Notes under the pieces: model-generated
The model's input: the letters and a program-made list of their open reading frames with translations, nothing else
Database searches by the model: none
What the model was told of the DNA's origin: nothing
NCBI RefSeq assembly: GCF_900129855.1
Contig: NZ_LT670819.1
Coordinates: 3,410,001 to 3,474,000, forward strand
From: Streptomyces sp. 3214.6
GTDB lineage: Bacteria > Actinomycetota > Actinomycetes > Streptomycetales > Streptomycetaceae
Direction: 5' to 3'
Length of the DNA stretch: 64,000 nucleotides
Made by a program: the position numbers and the translations under genes
In this document: positions 23,592 to 31,796 of the stretch, piece after piece
Numbering within the stretch: the stretch's first letter is position 1
How the letters are laid out: the number at the start of each line of letters is the position of its first letter

Positions 23592-24815
23592 ATGGACACG
23601 TTCGACGCCGGAGCCGGGAGCATCCTGCGGCAACCGAAGGCGGTGTGGGCGACGGCCGGCGCGTCGGTCGTCGCCTTCATGGGCATCGGCCTCGTCGACC
23701 CGATCCTGCCGTCCATCGCCCAGGGCCTGGACGCCACGGCCGGCCAGGTCTCCCTGCTCTTCACCTCGTACTTCCTGATCACCGCCTTCGCGATGCTCGT
23801 CACCGGCTTCGTCTCCAGCCGTATCGGCGGCCGCCGCACGCTGCTGCTCGGTCTCGCGCTCGTCGTCGTCTTCGCCGGGCTGGCCGGCACCTCGGGCTCG
23901 GTCGCCGAACTGGTGGGCTTCCGGGCGGGCTGGGGGCTCGGCAACGCGCTCTTCGTCTCCACCGCCCTGGCGGTGATCGTCGGCGCCGCGGCCGGCGGCA
24001 GCGCGGCCGCCATCCTGCTGTACGAGTCCGCCCTCGGCCTCGGCATGGCCTGCGGACCGCTGCTGGGCGCACTGCTCGGCGACGCCAGCTGGCGCTACCC
24101 GTTCTTCGGCACCGCGTTCCTGATGGCGATCGGCTTCCTGTGCATCACGGCGTTCCTGAGGGAGCAGCCGACGCCGGCCCGCAGGACCTCACTCCTGGAC
24201 CCGCTCAAGGCGCTCGGCCACGGCGGACTCGCCTCCGCCGCAGCATCGGCGTTCTTCTACAACTACACGTTCTTCACCGTGCTGGCCTTCACCCCGTTCG
24301 TGCTGAACATGACCCCGTACAAGTCGGGGGCGGTGTTCTTCGCCTGGGGTCTGCTGCTCGCCGTCTTCTCGGTGATCGTGGCGCCGCGGCTCCAGAAGCG
24401 GTTCGGCTCGCTGCGGGTGCTCGGCGGCTCGCTGGTGCTGCTCGCCGTCGACGTACTCGCCCTCGGTTACGGCGACCACACCACGGCGATCGTCTGCACG
24501 ATCCTGTCGGGCGCGTTCATCGGCGTGAACAACACGGTCTACACCGAGTTGGCGCTCGGCGTCTCCGACGCCCCGCGTCCGGTGGCGAGCGCCGGCTACA
24601 ACTTCGTGCGGTGGTTCGCGGCGGCGGCCGCGCCCTACTTCGCGCCGAAGATCGAGGAGTGGACCGACGCCCGCATGCCGTTCGTCGTCGCGGCCGTGAC
24701 GGCGGTCCTCGGCGCGGCCGTGGTCGTCGTACGGCGCAAGGCCCTCACTCACGAAGCGGAGGAACTGGAGCCGAGGCACGCGGCCGAGGACGGCGTGACC
24801 GTCTTCGCGAACTGA
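23592..24815 (+). CDS. MFS drug-efflux-type transporter
   Basis: 407-aa major facilitator with about 12 TM segments. TM1 contains FMGIGLVDPILPSIAQGL, followed by SYFLITAFAMLVTGFVSSRIGGRR, the motif A region (G-x3-SRIGGRR) between TM2 and TM3. Closest in type to DHA1-family multidrug exporters. ATG at 23592 follows GGAGGGTGAGGGG. It has its own promoter with an operator-like palindrome, suggesting induction by a substrate through a repressor that is not in the immediate vicinity. Confidence 0.9.
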   Translation: MDTFDAGAGSILRQPKAVWATAGASVVAFMGIGLVDPILPSIAQGLDATAGQVSLLFTSYFLITAFAMLVTGFVSSRIGGRRTLLLGLALVVVFAGLAGTSGSVAELVGFRAGWGLGNALFVSTALAVIVGAAAGGSAAAILLYESALGLGMACGPLLGALLGDASWRYPFFGTAFLMAIGFLCITAFLREQPTPARRTSLLDPLKALGHGGLASAAASAFFYNYTFFTVLAFTPFVLNMTPYKSGAVFFAWGLLLAVFSVIVAPRLQKRFGSLRVLGGSLVLLAVDVLALGYGDHTTAIVCTILSGAFIGVNNTVYTELALGVSDAPRPVASAGYNFVRWFAAAAAPYFAPKIEEWTDARMPFVVAAVTAVLGAAVVVVRRKALTHEAEELEPRHAAEDGVTVFAN

Positions 24816-24884
24816 GCCGGACGGCCCGACGGATGCCAACGAGACGTTTTCAGGCAGGCGTTGGTGACATCGGTCACCCGGGCC

Positions 24885-25469
24885 TCAGTCGAGCGGGACG
24901 GATCCGCGGGAGGGATCCCGCAGGTCCGTCCCGTTCGTCAGCCAGCGCTCCTGAAGGGCCTGGGCGCCGTGCACGCGTTTCCAGGCGGCCTCGTTCGGGG
25001 TCATGGGGAGCAGGGGCAGGAAGCGGACCGGGTCGAGGGGCTCGTCGAGGTCGAGGTCCTCGACCAGGCCGCCCGGCTCGGCGACCAGGACCGAGGTGAA
25101 CGGCGCGCCGGGCCACAGGGGTTCACCCACGTCGAGGGACGCGCCGGGGGCCACGACCACACCCTCGACCTGCGGGGACGCGGCGAGCACGGCGAGCGGG
25201 CGGAGCACCTTGTCCGTGTCGGCGGTGCCGGGGCGGACCGACAGGACGAGCTCGGCGCGCGGTCCCAGAGCCGGGTCCGCGAACACCGCCGTGGGTTCGC
25301 TCATCGGCTGGGCGGACATGCCGAGGGTGGCGTAACGGACGACGTCGCCCTCGTGGAAACGCAGCACCTCGACGCGGTCCGTACCGAGGAAGGTGACCGC
25401 GGCGCGGGCGTCCGGCTCGCCCAGCGCGGTGCGCAAACGAGCCTCGACCAGAGGAAGAACATCAGCCAT
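24885..25469 (-). CDS. Suppressor-of-fused (SUFU) domain protein
   Basis: 194-aa protein with SUFU-like elements: FLGTDRVEVLRFHEGDVVRYATLGMS, RAELVLSVRPG, VLAASPQVEGVVVAPGASLD and the C-terminal FLPLLPMTPNEAAWKRVHGAQAL. Bacterial SUFU proteins are widespread; some act as immunity proteins for polymorphic toxins, others have no known role. No toxin gene is adjacent. The start ATG follows TATGCT at leaderless spacing with no ribosome binding site. Confidence 0.78.
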   Translation of the reverse strand: MADVLPLVEARLRTALGEPDARAAVTFLGTDRVEVLRFHEGDVVRYATLGMSAQPMSEPTAVFADPALGPRAELVLSVRPGTADTDKVLRPLAVLAASPQVEGVVVAPGASLDVGEPLWPGAPFTSVLVAEPGGLVEDLDLDEPLDPVRFLPLLPMTPNEAAWKRVHGAQALQERWLTNGTDLRDPSRGSVPLD

Positions 25470-25475
25470 GCGGCG

Positions 25476-25481
25476 AGCATA
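25476..25481 (-). promoter_or_regulatory. -10 element of leaderless promoter (SUFU gene)
   Basis: TATGCT on the minus strand, then CGCCGC, then ATG at 25469. Confidence 0.5.
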
Positions 25482-25511
25482 GAACTGGTCGGCGCAGGGC
25501 AAAGCAGCGCC

Positions 25512-25969
25512 TTGACACTTCGGTCGGCTGGTACTCTGGGCCGGTAGTTCGGGGCAGCACGCTGAAGCGTCGCGATCTCGCCCCGACGCAGACGAGACTC
25601 CCTTACGAGGGACCGGCTGGAGGAGGTGGGGCTGTCATGGATCGAAGTCACCCGTGCAGTACCACTCGCTCTTCCGGCCGCTGATGCAGCTGATCTGGCC
25701 TCTTCGCCTCCGGCTGGTCGCCAACGCTCGCGCTCATCTTCACGCCGAAGAGCACTTCGTTTCGTTTTTGCCTGATCTGTCTGATCTGAATCTGATCTGA
25801 ATCAGTAGCGAAGCTCGCCACCGCGACGGAGCGGTGCTCCCCGCTTTGTGGACGTGCCAAACATCCTTCCCAGCCCTGCCGGCCGGGGAGAGCCAGCCAG
25901 GACGTCCCCATTCCGGGCAGTTCCACCCGTCGTGGCGGTCTTTCTTTGCTCGTCGCGAAGGAGCCTGCC
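25512..25969 (+). promoter_or_regulatory. Promoter and ~430-nt leader of corA
   Basis: TTGACA at 25512-25517 and TACTCT at 25532-25537 (14-bp spacer, so imperfect) may be the promoter. The following ~430 bp has no convincing long gene. It contains GC-rich self-complementary segments (TCGGGGC near 25548 with GCCCCGA near 25580; TCCC/GGGA near 25600), a short ORF at 25637-25684, four CTGATCTG units (25689-25799) and finally GAAGGAG before corA. I looked for the M-box consensus and did not find it. A magnesium-sensing leader of another type is possible. Confidence 0.4.
25637..25684 (+). CDS. Possible 15-aa upstream ORF in the corA leader
   Basis: ATG at 25637 after AGGAGGTGGGG. It encodes MDRSHPCSTTRSSGR and stops at TGA 25682-25684. 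It could be an attenuator-type leader peptide. Evidence is limited to the purine-rich site and the position. Confidence 0.3.
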   Translation: MDRSHPCSTTRSSGR

Positions 25970-27100
25970 ATGTCGATGATCCGCGACCTCCGTGCCGTCG
26001 TCCGCCCCGCCCGCCCCTCCCTGCGCAAGGGGGGCGTGCGCATGGACAGCGGCGCCTACGACACCACCCGTGACCCGGCGACGCCGTCGGCCGTCGTCGA
26101 CTGCGCCGTCTACCGCGACGGCTCGCGCGTCACGTTCCCGCAGCCGCCGACCCCGCAGGAGGCCATGCGTCAGGTGCGGCGCGACGGAGGCTTCGTGTGG
26201 ATCGGCCTGCACGAGCCGACGGAGGCCGAATTCGCCGGTATCGCAGCCGAGTTCGGGCTGCACCCGCTGGCCGTGGAGGACGCGGTGCAGGCGCACCAGC
26301 GGCCCAAGCTGGAGCGCTACGACGACTCCCTCTTCACCGTCTTCAAGACGATCCACTACATCGAGCACGACCGGCTCACCGCCAACAGCGAGGTCGTCGA
26401 GACCGGTGAGGTCATGTGCTTCACCGGCAAGGACTTCTTCATCACCGTCCGGCACGGCGGCCAGGGCTCGCTGCGCGCGCTGCGCCACCGGCTCCAGGAC
26501 GACCCCGAGCTGCTCGCCAAGGGCCCCTCGGCCGTGCTGCACGCGATCGCCGACCACGTCGTCGACGGCTATGTCGCGGTCGCCGACGCCGTGCAGGACG
26601 ACATCGACGAGGTCGAGACGGAGGTGTTCTCGCCGGGCCGCAAGGGCACCCCGCGCGGCACGGACGCCGGCCGGATCTACCAACTCAAGCGTGAGGTCCT
26701 GGAGTTCAAGCGTGCGGTGTCGCCGCTGCTGCGGCCGATGCAGCTGCTGAGCGAGCGGCCGATGCGGCTGGTCGACCCCGACATCCAGAAGTACTTCCGG
26801 GACGTCGCCGACCACCTCGCCCGGGTCCAGGAGCAGGTCATCGGCTTCGACGAGCTGCTCAACTCGATCCTCCAGGCCAACCTCGCGCAGGCGTCCGTCG
26901 CGCAGAACGAGGACATGCGCAAGATCACGTCCTGGGCCGCCATCATCGCCGTGCCGACGATGGTGTGCGGGGTGTACGGCATGAACTTCGACTACATGCC
27001 GGAACTGCACTGGAAGTTCGGCTACCCGGTCGTCATGGCGGTCATGGTCGGCATGTGCGTCGGCATCCACCGCACGCTGAAGCGCAACGGCTGGCTGTGA
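25970..27100 (+). CDS. corA: CorA-type magnesium/cobalt transporter
   Basis: 376-aa CorA-family channel. A long cytoplasmic N-terminal domain with the family segment VWIGLHEPTEAEFAGIAAEFGLHPLAVEDAV is followed by the long stalk helix and two C-terminal TMs. TM1 ends in the signature YGMNF (GMN selectivity filter), and TM2 is VVMAVMVGMCVGIHRTL. It passes Mg2+ (and Co2+) across the inner membrane as a pentamer. ATG at 25970 with GAAGGAG 6 nt upstream. The long leader upstream suggests regulation after transcription initiation. A pore-less MgtE-like gene lies 1.5 kb downstream. Confidence 0.93.
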   Translation: MSMIRDLRAVVRPARPSLRKGGVRMDSGAYDTTRDPATPSAVVDCAVYRDGSRVTFPQPPTPQEAMRQVRRDGGFVWIGLHEPTEAEFAGIAAEFGLHPLAVEDAVQAHQRPKLERYDDSLFTVFKTIHYIEHDRLTANSEVVETGEVMCFTGKDFFITVRHGGQGSLRALRHRLQDDPELLAKGPSAVLHAIADHVVDGYVAVADAVQDDIDEVETEVFSPGRKGTPRGTDAGRIYQLKREVLEFKRAVSPLLRPMQLLSERPMRLVDPDIQKYFRDVADHLARVQEQVIGFDELLNSILQANLAQASVAQNEDMRKITSWAAIIAVPTMVCGVYGMNFDYMPELHWKFGYPVVMAVMVGMCVGIHRTLKRNGWL

Positions 27101-27122
27101 GGGCCGCCGGGCGGGCCCTGGC

Positions 27123-27128
27123 TAGGCT
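27123..27128 (+). promoter_or_regulatory. -10 element of leaderless promoter
   Basis: TAGGCT, then GGCGTC, then ATG at 27135. No Shine-Dalgarno. Confidence 0.5.
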
Positions 27129-27134
27129 GGCGTC

Positions 27135-27653
27135 ATGACAAGAGAGCTGCTCGACCAGGCCCTCGTCGAGGAGGCCACCAAGAAGTCCGGCCTCATCTGG
27201 GTCCGGGGCGCCGGCGAACCGGCCGCGCGTGCGCTGTGGCACGTGTGGCACGAGGGCGCGGCCACTCTGGTCGGCGACGGGCCCGGTGAGCAGCCGCTGC
27301 CGGGGCTCGTCGAGGGCGGCTCGGCCGAGGTCACCGTCCGCAGCAAGGACAAGGGGGGCCGGCTGGTCTCCTGGACGGCGACGGTCGTCCAACTCGCGCC
27401 CGGCGGCGAGGCCTGGGAGGCCGCCGTCGCCGACCTCAAGGGCAAGCGGCTGAACGCGCCCGACGGCGAGGCGATGACCGAGCGCTGGGCCCGGGAGTGC
27501 CGGGTGCTGCGCCTGGAGCCGACGGGGGCCATGCTGCCCCTGCCCGACGGGGATCTGGCGGCGCGGCCCGTGCCGACGCCCGCCACCACCCGTGAGCCGG
27601 TCCCGGCGGGGCTGCCGAGGCTGCTCCTCGGCAAGAGACGCCGCAAGCGGTAG
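27135..27653 (+). CDS. Hypothetical protein, possible FMN-binding split-barrel relative
   Basis: 172-aa soluble protein. Segments SGLIWVRGAGEPAARALWHVWHEGAATLVGDGPGEQ and GGRLVSWTATVVQLAPGGEAWEAAVADLKGKRLNA resemble the beta-barrel of pyridoxamine-5'-phosphate-oxidase-like proteins, but the match is by eye. Basic C-terminal tail (GKRRRKR). Leaderless-type start. The stop codon abuts the stop of the convergent lipoprotein gene with no spacer. Confidence 0.7.
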   Translation: MTRELLDQALVEEATKKSGLIWVRGAGEPAARALWHVWHEGAATLVGDGPGEQPLPGLVEGGSAEVTVRSKDKGGRLVSWTATVVQLAPGGEAWEAAVADLKGKRLNAPDGEAMTERWARECRVLRLEPTGAMLPLPDGDLAARPVPTPATTREPVPAGLPRLLLGKRRRKR

Positions 27654-28406
27654 TCAGGACGTCGGCAACTGCTTGCCGTAGTCCACCGTCTCGTCCTTCG
27701 CCGGTTCCGTCAGGGCGAAGTCCTTGCCCCAGGCGGAGAAGCTCAACGTGCCCGCGCCGCCGGCCCGCACCAGCCGCAGCGGGTACGGCTCGCCCTCCAG
27801 GGACACGTCCAGCGTGCCGCCGGAGCCGCCGTCGCCGGTGATGCGGATCGTGCGGACGCCGGACTGCTCGTGGTGGCCGTCCGTGTCCAGAGAGCCGTGC
27901 AACGTCAGCAGACCGTCGAGGAGGAGGTTCTTGTCCGTGAAGCCGCTGAACTTCTTGTACGAGGGGTCGCCCGTCGGCACCTTCACGTACTTGCCCTCGA
28001 GTTTGTCGCCCGCGGCCGTGTCCGAGCCGCCGTCGTCGGACGTGCCGTCCTCGTGGTTCCAGAACTCCGCGTCGGCCTTCAGGAACAGCTGCTCGCCGAC
28101 CCGCAGCAACCGGAAGGTGGCCCCTTCCGCGGTGACCGAACCGCTGCCGCCGTCCGCCTTCAGGCTCATGTCGAGCTTGTACGTCTTCCCGCTGGTGACG
28201 ACGCTCCCCGACAGTCGCACCGCGTCCACGGAACCGGCGGCCGTCTGCGCCTTCGTCTGGATCTCCTTGGCGGACAGCTTGCCCACCCCGTTCGTGCCCG
28301 CGTCCGGATCCTCGCTGCACCCGCTCGCTCCCAGGCCCACGACCAGTGCGCACACCACGCTCACCAGCGCGGTCCGACGAGTACGGCCCGGGGGAATCGC
28401 AGTCAC
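27654..28406 (-). CDS. Putative lipoprotein (LppX/LprG- or LolA-like)
   Basis: 250-aa protein. Signal peptide RRTALVSVVCALVVGLGASGC ends in a lipobox with Cys30. The mature part consists of beta-rich segments (VRLSGSVVTSGKTYKLDMSL, GATFRLLRVGEQLFLKADAEFW, LDVSLEGEPYPLRLVRAGGAGTLSFSAWG) like the LppX_LprAFG and LolA folds, which carry lipids. Function is inferred only. GTG at 28406 is chosen because it gives a normal signal peptide. Divergent from the MgtE-like gene. Confidence 0.8.
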   Translation of the reverse strand: MTAIPPGRTRRTALVSVVCALVVGLGASGCSEDPDAGTNGVGKLSAKEIQTKAQTAAGSVDAVRLSGSVVTSGKTYKLDMSLKADGGSGSVTAEGATFRLLRVGEQLFLKADAEFWNHEDGTSDDGGSDTAAGDKLEGKYVKVPTGDPSYKKFSGFTDKNLLLDGLLTLHGSLDTDGHHEQSGVRTIRITGDGGSGGTLDVSLEGEPYPLRLVRAGGAGTLSFSAWGKDFALTEPAKDETVDYGKQLPTS

Positions 28407-28581
28407 AGAGAAGGCTGCCTTTCTGCGGGGGTGTGCTGAGCGGCGTACGGCAGCGTACCGGGGTCTGCGGGTGCCGGCGGAGCCAGTCCGTCCGGACCGC
28501 CCACCAGGGCGTCTGCGATCGGGACGGGCTAGCCTGAAGCCCGCACGGACGGGCAATTGGGAAAAGGACGGAGGTGTGGTC

Positions 28582-29910
28582 ATGGCAGCGGGCGCCCCGC
28601 GGATCTTCGTGTCGCACCTCGCCGGCGTCCCCGTCTTCGACCCGAACGGCGACCAGGTGGGGCGCGTGCGCGATCTGGTCGTCATGCTGCGGGTCGGGCG
28701 GCGGCCCCCGAGGGTGCTCGGGCTGGTCGTCGAACTGTCCACGCGGCGCCGGATCTTCCTGCCCATGACCCGGGTGACCGGCATCGAGTCCGGCCAGGTC
28801 ATCACCACCGGCGTGGTCAACGTCCGGCGCTTCGAGCAGCGGCCCACCGAGCGGCTCGTCTTCGGCGAGCTGCTGGACCGGCGCGTCAGTCTCGTCGAGG
28901 CCGGTGGGCCGGGAGAGGAAGTCACCGTCCTCGACGTGTCGCTGCGGCAGCTGCCGGCCCGCCGGGACTGGGAGATCGACCGCGTCTTCGTGCGCAAGGG
29001 CAGGAAGGCGAGCGCCTTCCGGCGGGCCAAGGGCGAGACGTTGACGGTGGAGTGGTCGGCGGTCACCGGGTTCTCGCTGGAGGAGCACGGGCAGGGCGCG
29101 GAGAGCCTCCTCGCCACCTTCGAGCAGCTGCGCCCGGCCGACCTCGCCAACGTGCTGCACCACCTGTCGCCGAAGCGGCGCGCGGAGGTCGCCGCCGCCC
29201 TGGACGACGACCGCCTCGCCGACGTCCTGGAGGAGCTGCCGGAGGACGACCAGATCGAGATCCTCGGCAAGCTGAAGGAGGAGCGCGCCGCGGACGTCCT
29301 GGAGGCCATGGACCCCGACGACGCGGCCGACCTGCTCGCCGAGCTGCCGACGGCGGACCAGGAGCGGCTGCTGAGCCTGATGGAACCCGCCGACGCGGCC
29401 GACATGCGGCGCCTGATGGCGTACGAGGAGCACACCGCGGGCGGGCTGATGACCACCGAGCCGATCGTCCTGCGCCCCGACGCCACCGTCGCCGACGCCC
29501 TCGCGCGGGTACGCAACGCCGACCTCTCCCCCGCCCTCGCCGCCCAGGTCTATGTCTGCCGCCCGCCCGACGAGACACCGACCGGCAAGTACCTCGGCAC
29601 GGTCCACTTCCAGCGCCTGCTGCGCGATCCGCCGTACACGCTGGTCAGCGCGCTCCTCGACGAGGCTCTGCAGACCCTGGCGCCGGACGCGGCGCTGCCG
29701 GTCGTCGCCGGGTTCTTCGCGACGTACGACATGGTCGCGGCGCCCGTCGTGGACGAGGCGGGGTCGCTGCTCGGCGCGGTGACCGTGGACGACGTCCTGG
29801 ACCACATGCTGCCGGAGGACTGGCGGGAGACGGAGTTCCACCTCGCCGAGGACGGCGCCGACGGCGGGACGGACGGCGAAGGGGCGGGTCCGCATGACTC
29901 CCGAGCGTGA
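28582..29910 (+). CDS. MgtE-like magnesium-sensor protein lacking the membrane pore
   Basis: 442-aa protein. Residues ~1-160 contain PRC-barrel-like segments (GVPVFDPNGDQVGRVRDLVV). Residues ~175-280 are the MgtE N superhelical domain (LRPADLANVLHHLSPKRRAEVAAALDDDRLADVLEELP... MDPDDAADLLAELP). Residues ~290-420 hold two CBS domains (TAGGLMTTEPIVLRPDATVADAL, FATYDMVAAPVVDEAGSLLGAVTVDDVLDHML). The five-TM channel domain of true MgtE is absent and the frame simply stops, so it cannot itself transport. GGACGGAGG lies 7 nt before ATG 28582. It overlaps the DUF1003 gene by 17 bp. It may sense Mg2+ and regulate a partner protein. Confidence 0.88.
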   Translation: MAAGAPRIFVSHLAGVPVFDPNGDQVGRVRDLVVMLRVGRRPPRVLGLVVELSTRRRIFLPMTRVTGIESGQVITTGVVNVRRFEQRPTERLVFGELLDRRVSLVEAGGPGEEVTVLDVSLRQLPARRDWEIDRVFVRKGRKASAFRRAKGETLTVEWSAVTGFSLEEHGQGAESLLATFEQLRPADLANVLHHLSPKRRAEVAAALDDDRLADVLEELPEDDQIEILGKLKEERAADVLEAMDPDDAADLLAELPTADQERLLSLMEPADAADMRRLMAYEEHTAGGLMTTEPIVLRPDATVADALARVRNADLSPALAAQVYVCRPPDETPTGKYLGTVHFQRLLRDPPYTLVSALLDEALQTLAPDAALPVVAGFFATYDMVAAPVVDEAGSLLGAVTVDDVLDHMLPEDWRETEFHLAEDGADGGTDGEGAGPHDSRA

Positions 29911-30520
29911 GAGCGGGCGCGGCGAGCGCACCGCGGGGGCCGGCGCGCCCCACAACCGCACCCCGGCCGGGGCGACGGCGACCAGCCGCCCCCGGGCGCG
30001 GCTGGACCAGCCGCGGCCGCCCCGGCGGCGGCTGGTGCCCGAGTGGGACCCAGAGGCCTTCGGACGGCTGTCGGAGCGCATCGCACGGTTCCTGGGCACC
30101 GGGCGGTTCATCGTCTGGATGACGATCGTCATCATCGTCTGGGTGCTGTGGAACATCTTCGCCCCGCGCGACCTGCGCTTCGACAACTACCCGTTCATCT
30201 TCCTGACCCTGATGCTGTCGCTCCAGGCCTCCTACGCTGCCCCGCTGATCCTGCTCGCGCAGAACCGGCAGGACGACCGCGACCGGGTCAACCTGGAGCA
30301 GGACCGCAAGCAGAACGAGCGGTCCATCGCCGACACCGAGTACCTGACCAGGGAGATCGCCGCCCTGCGGATCGGTCTGGGCGAGGTCGCCACCCGGGAC
30401 TGGATCCGCTCGGAGCTGCAGGACATGGTCAAGGAACTGGAGGATCGGCGGGACGGGCACCGCGAACATGCCGTATTCCCGGCAGAACGGTCGCGGGGAC
30501 GTGACGTAGACGACCGGTGA
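29894..30520 (+). CDS. DUF1003 membrane protein
   Basis: 208-aa protein. A disordered P/R-rich N-terminus is followed by RFLGTGRFIVWMTIVIIVWVLWNIFAP and FDNYPFIFLTLMLSLQASYAAPLILLAQNRQDDRDR, the two-TM DUF1003 signature. A helical cytoplasmic tail (DTEYLTREIAALRIGLGEVATRDWI) follows. The ATG overlaps the MgtE-like gene by 17 bp, so the two proteins are probably made together. In related genomes the same pair occurs, so a joint role at the membrane in Mg2+-linked regulation is a reasonable guess. Confidence 0.87.
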   Translation: MTPERESGRGERTAGAGAPHNRTPAGATATSRPRARLDQPRPPRRRLVPEWDPEAFGRLSERIARFLGTGRFIVWMTIVIIVWVLWNIFAPRDLRFDNYPFIFLTLMLSLQASYAAPLILLAQNRQDDRDRVNLEQDRKQNERSIADTEYLTREIAALRIGLGEVATRDWIRSELQDMVKELEDRRDGHREHAVFPAERSRGRDVDDR

Positions 30521-30550
30521 CGGGCTTTCCGGGGCCCGGCTACCGGGCCG

Positions 30551-30556
30551 TACCAT
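30551..30556 (+). promoter_or_regulatory. -10 element of leaderless promoter (mrp)
   Basis: TACCAT, then CAACCT, then ATG at 30563; no ribosome binding site. Confidence 0.55.
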
Positions 30557-30562
30557 CAACCT

Positions 30563-31696
30563 ATGGCTAGCGAAGACGCGGTGCGCGAGGCACTGGCGAC
30601 GGTGAACGACCCCGAGATCAACCGGCCCATCACCGAGCTCGGGATGGTGAAGTCGGTGGAGATCGGCGCGGACGGGGCGGTCGCGGTCACCGTGTACCTG
30701 ACGGTCTCCGGCTGCCCGATGCGCGAGACCATCACGCAGCGCGTGACCGACGCGGTCTCGGCCGTCGAGGGCGTCACCCGCGTCGACGTCACCCTCGACG
30801 TGATGAGCGACGAGCAGCGCAAGGAGCTGGCGAGCGCCCTGCGCGGCGGCCAGACCGAGCGCGAGGTCCCCTTCGCCAAGCCCGGCTCCCTCACCCGCGT
30901 GTACGCGGTCGCGTCCGGCAAGGGCGGCGTCGGCAAGTCGTCGGTGACGGTGAACCTGGCGGCGGCGATGGCGGCCGACGGACTCAAGGTGGGCGTCGTC
31001 GACGCCGACATCTACGGCCACAGCGTGCCGCGCATGCTGGGTGCGGACGGCCGTCCGACCCAGGTCGAGAACATGATCATGCCGCCGTCGGCGAACGGCG
31101 TGAAGGTCATCTCCATCGGCATGTTCACCCCGGGCAACGCCCCGGTGGTGTGGCGCGGCCCGATGCTGCACCGGGCGCTGCAGCAGTTCCTGGCTGACGT
31201 GTACTGGGGCGACCTGGACGTGCTGCTGCTGGACCTCCCGCCGGGCACCGGTGACATCGCGATCTCGGTGGCCCAGCTGGTCCCGAACGCGGAGATCCTG
31301 GTCGTGACGACGCCTCAGCAGGCGGCGGCCGAGGTCGCCGAGCGGGCGGGCTCCATCGCCGTGCAGACCCACCAGAAGATCGTCGGCGTGGTCGAGAACA
31401 TGTCCGGCCTGCCCTGCCCGCACTGCGGCGAGATGGTCGACGTCTTCGGCACCGGCGGCGGACAGAGCGTGGCCGACGGCCTGACCCGCACAACCGGCGC
31501 GAGCGTCCCGGTGCTCGGCTCCATCCCGATCGACGTCCGCCTGCGCGAGGGCGGCGACGAGGGCAAGCCGGTCGTGCTGACCGACCCCGACTCCCCGGCT
31601 GGCTCCGCCCTGCGCGCGATCGCGGGCAAGCTGGGTGGACGCCAGCGCGGCCTTTCGGGGCTGTCGCTGGGGATCACCCCGCGCAACAAGTTCTAG
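30563..31696 (+). CDS. mrp: Mrp/ApbC/NBP35-type iron-sulfur cluster carrier ATPase
   Basis: 377-aa P-loop NTPase. An N-terminal MIP18/DUF59 domain (residues ~1-90, with VSGCPMRETI) precedes the ATPase domain. The deviant Walker A is SGKGGVGKSS near residue 117; VDADIYGHS and LDLPPGTGD are further family motifs. The CPHC pair near residue 280 would bind a bridging [4Fe-4S] cluster. It assembles and transfers clusters to apoproteins. Leaderless-type start. Ends at a strong hairpin terminator. Confidence 0.94.
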   Translation: MASEDAVREALATVNDPEINRPITELGMVKSVEIGADGAVAVTVYLTVSGCPMRETITQRVTDAVSAVEGVTRVDVTLDVMSDEQRKELASALRGGQTEREVPFAKPGSLTRVYAVASGKGGVGKSSVTVNLAAAMAADGLKVGVVDADIYGHSVPRMLGADGRPTQVENMIMPPSANGVKVISIGMFTPGNAPVVWRGPMLHRALQQFLADVYWGDLDVLLLDLPPGTGDIAISVAQLVPNAEILVVTTPQQAAAEVAERAGSIAVQTHQKIVGVVENMSGLPCPHCGEMVDVFGTGGGQSVADGLTRTTGASVPVLGSIPIDVRLREGGDEGKPVVLTDPDSPAGSALRAIAGKLGGRQRGLSGLSLGITPRNKF

Positions 31697-31730
31697 GCCG
31701 GTCCTGGGCCGGTTCCAGGCCCGTCGTTCC

Positions 31731-31779
31731 TACGACAGTGGGGGCGCCGTCCATGACGGACGGCGCCCCCGCTGTCGTA
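31731..31779. terminator. 22-bp bidirectional hairpin terminator between mrp and convergent gene
   Basis: Arms 31731-31752 and 31758-31779, with one G/T position in 22 and a 5-nt loop. It lies between the two converging stops and can serve both. Confidence 0.88.
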
Positions 31780-31796
31780 CGGGGTCGCGTGCCTGA

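Noticed and set aside
25541..25700. M-box (ykoK) magnesium riboswitch in the corA leader
   Set aside because: The conserved M-box core sequences were not found by eye, so I describe only an unassigned structured leader.
25648..26043. 131-aa minus-strand frame over the corA leader
   Set aside because: Overlaps the corA start and the repeats; composition and start are not convincing. The region reads better as a leader.
27436..30186. 916-aa antisense frame over the MgtE-like and lipoprotein region
   Set aside because: Shadow frame of well-supported genes; R/G/A-rich with no family signature.
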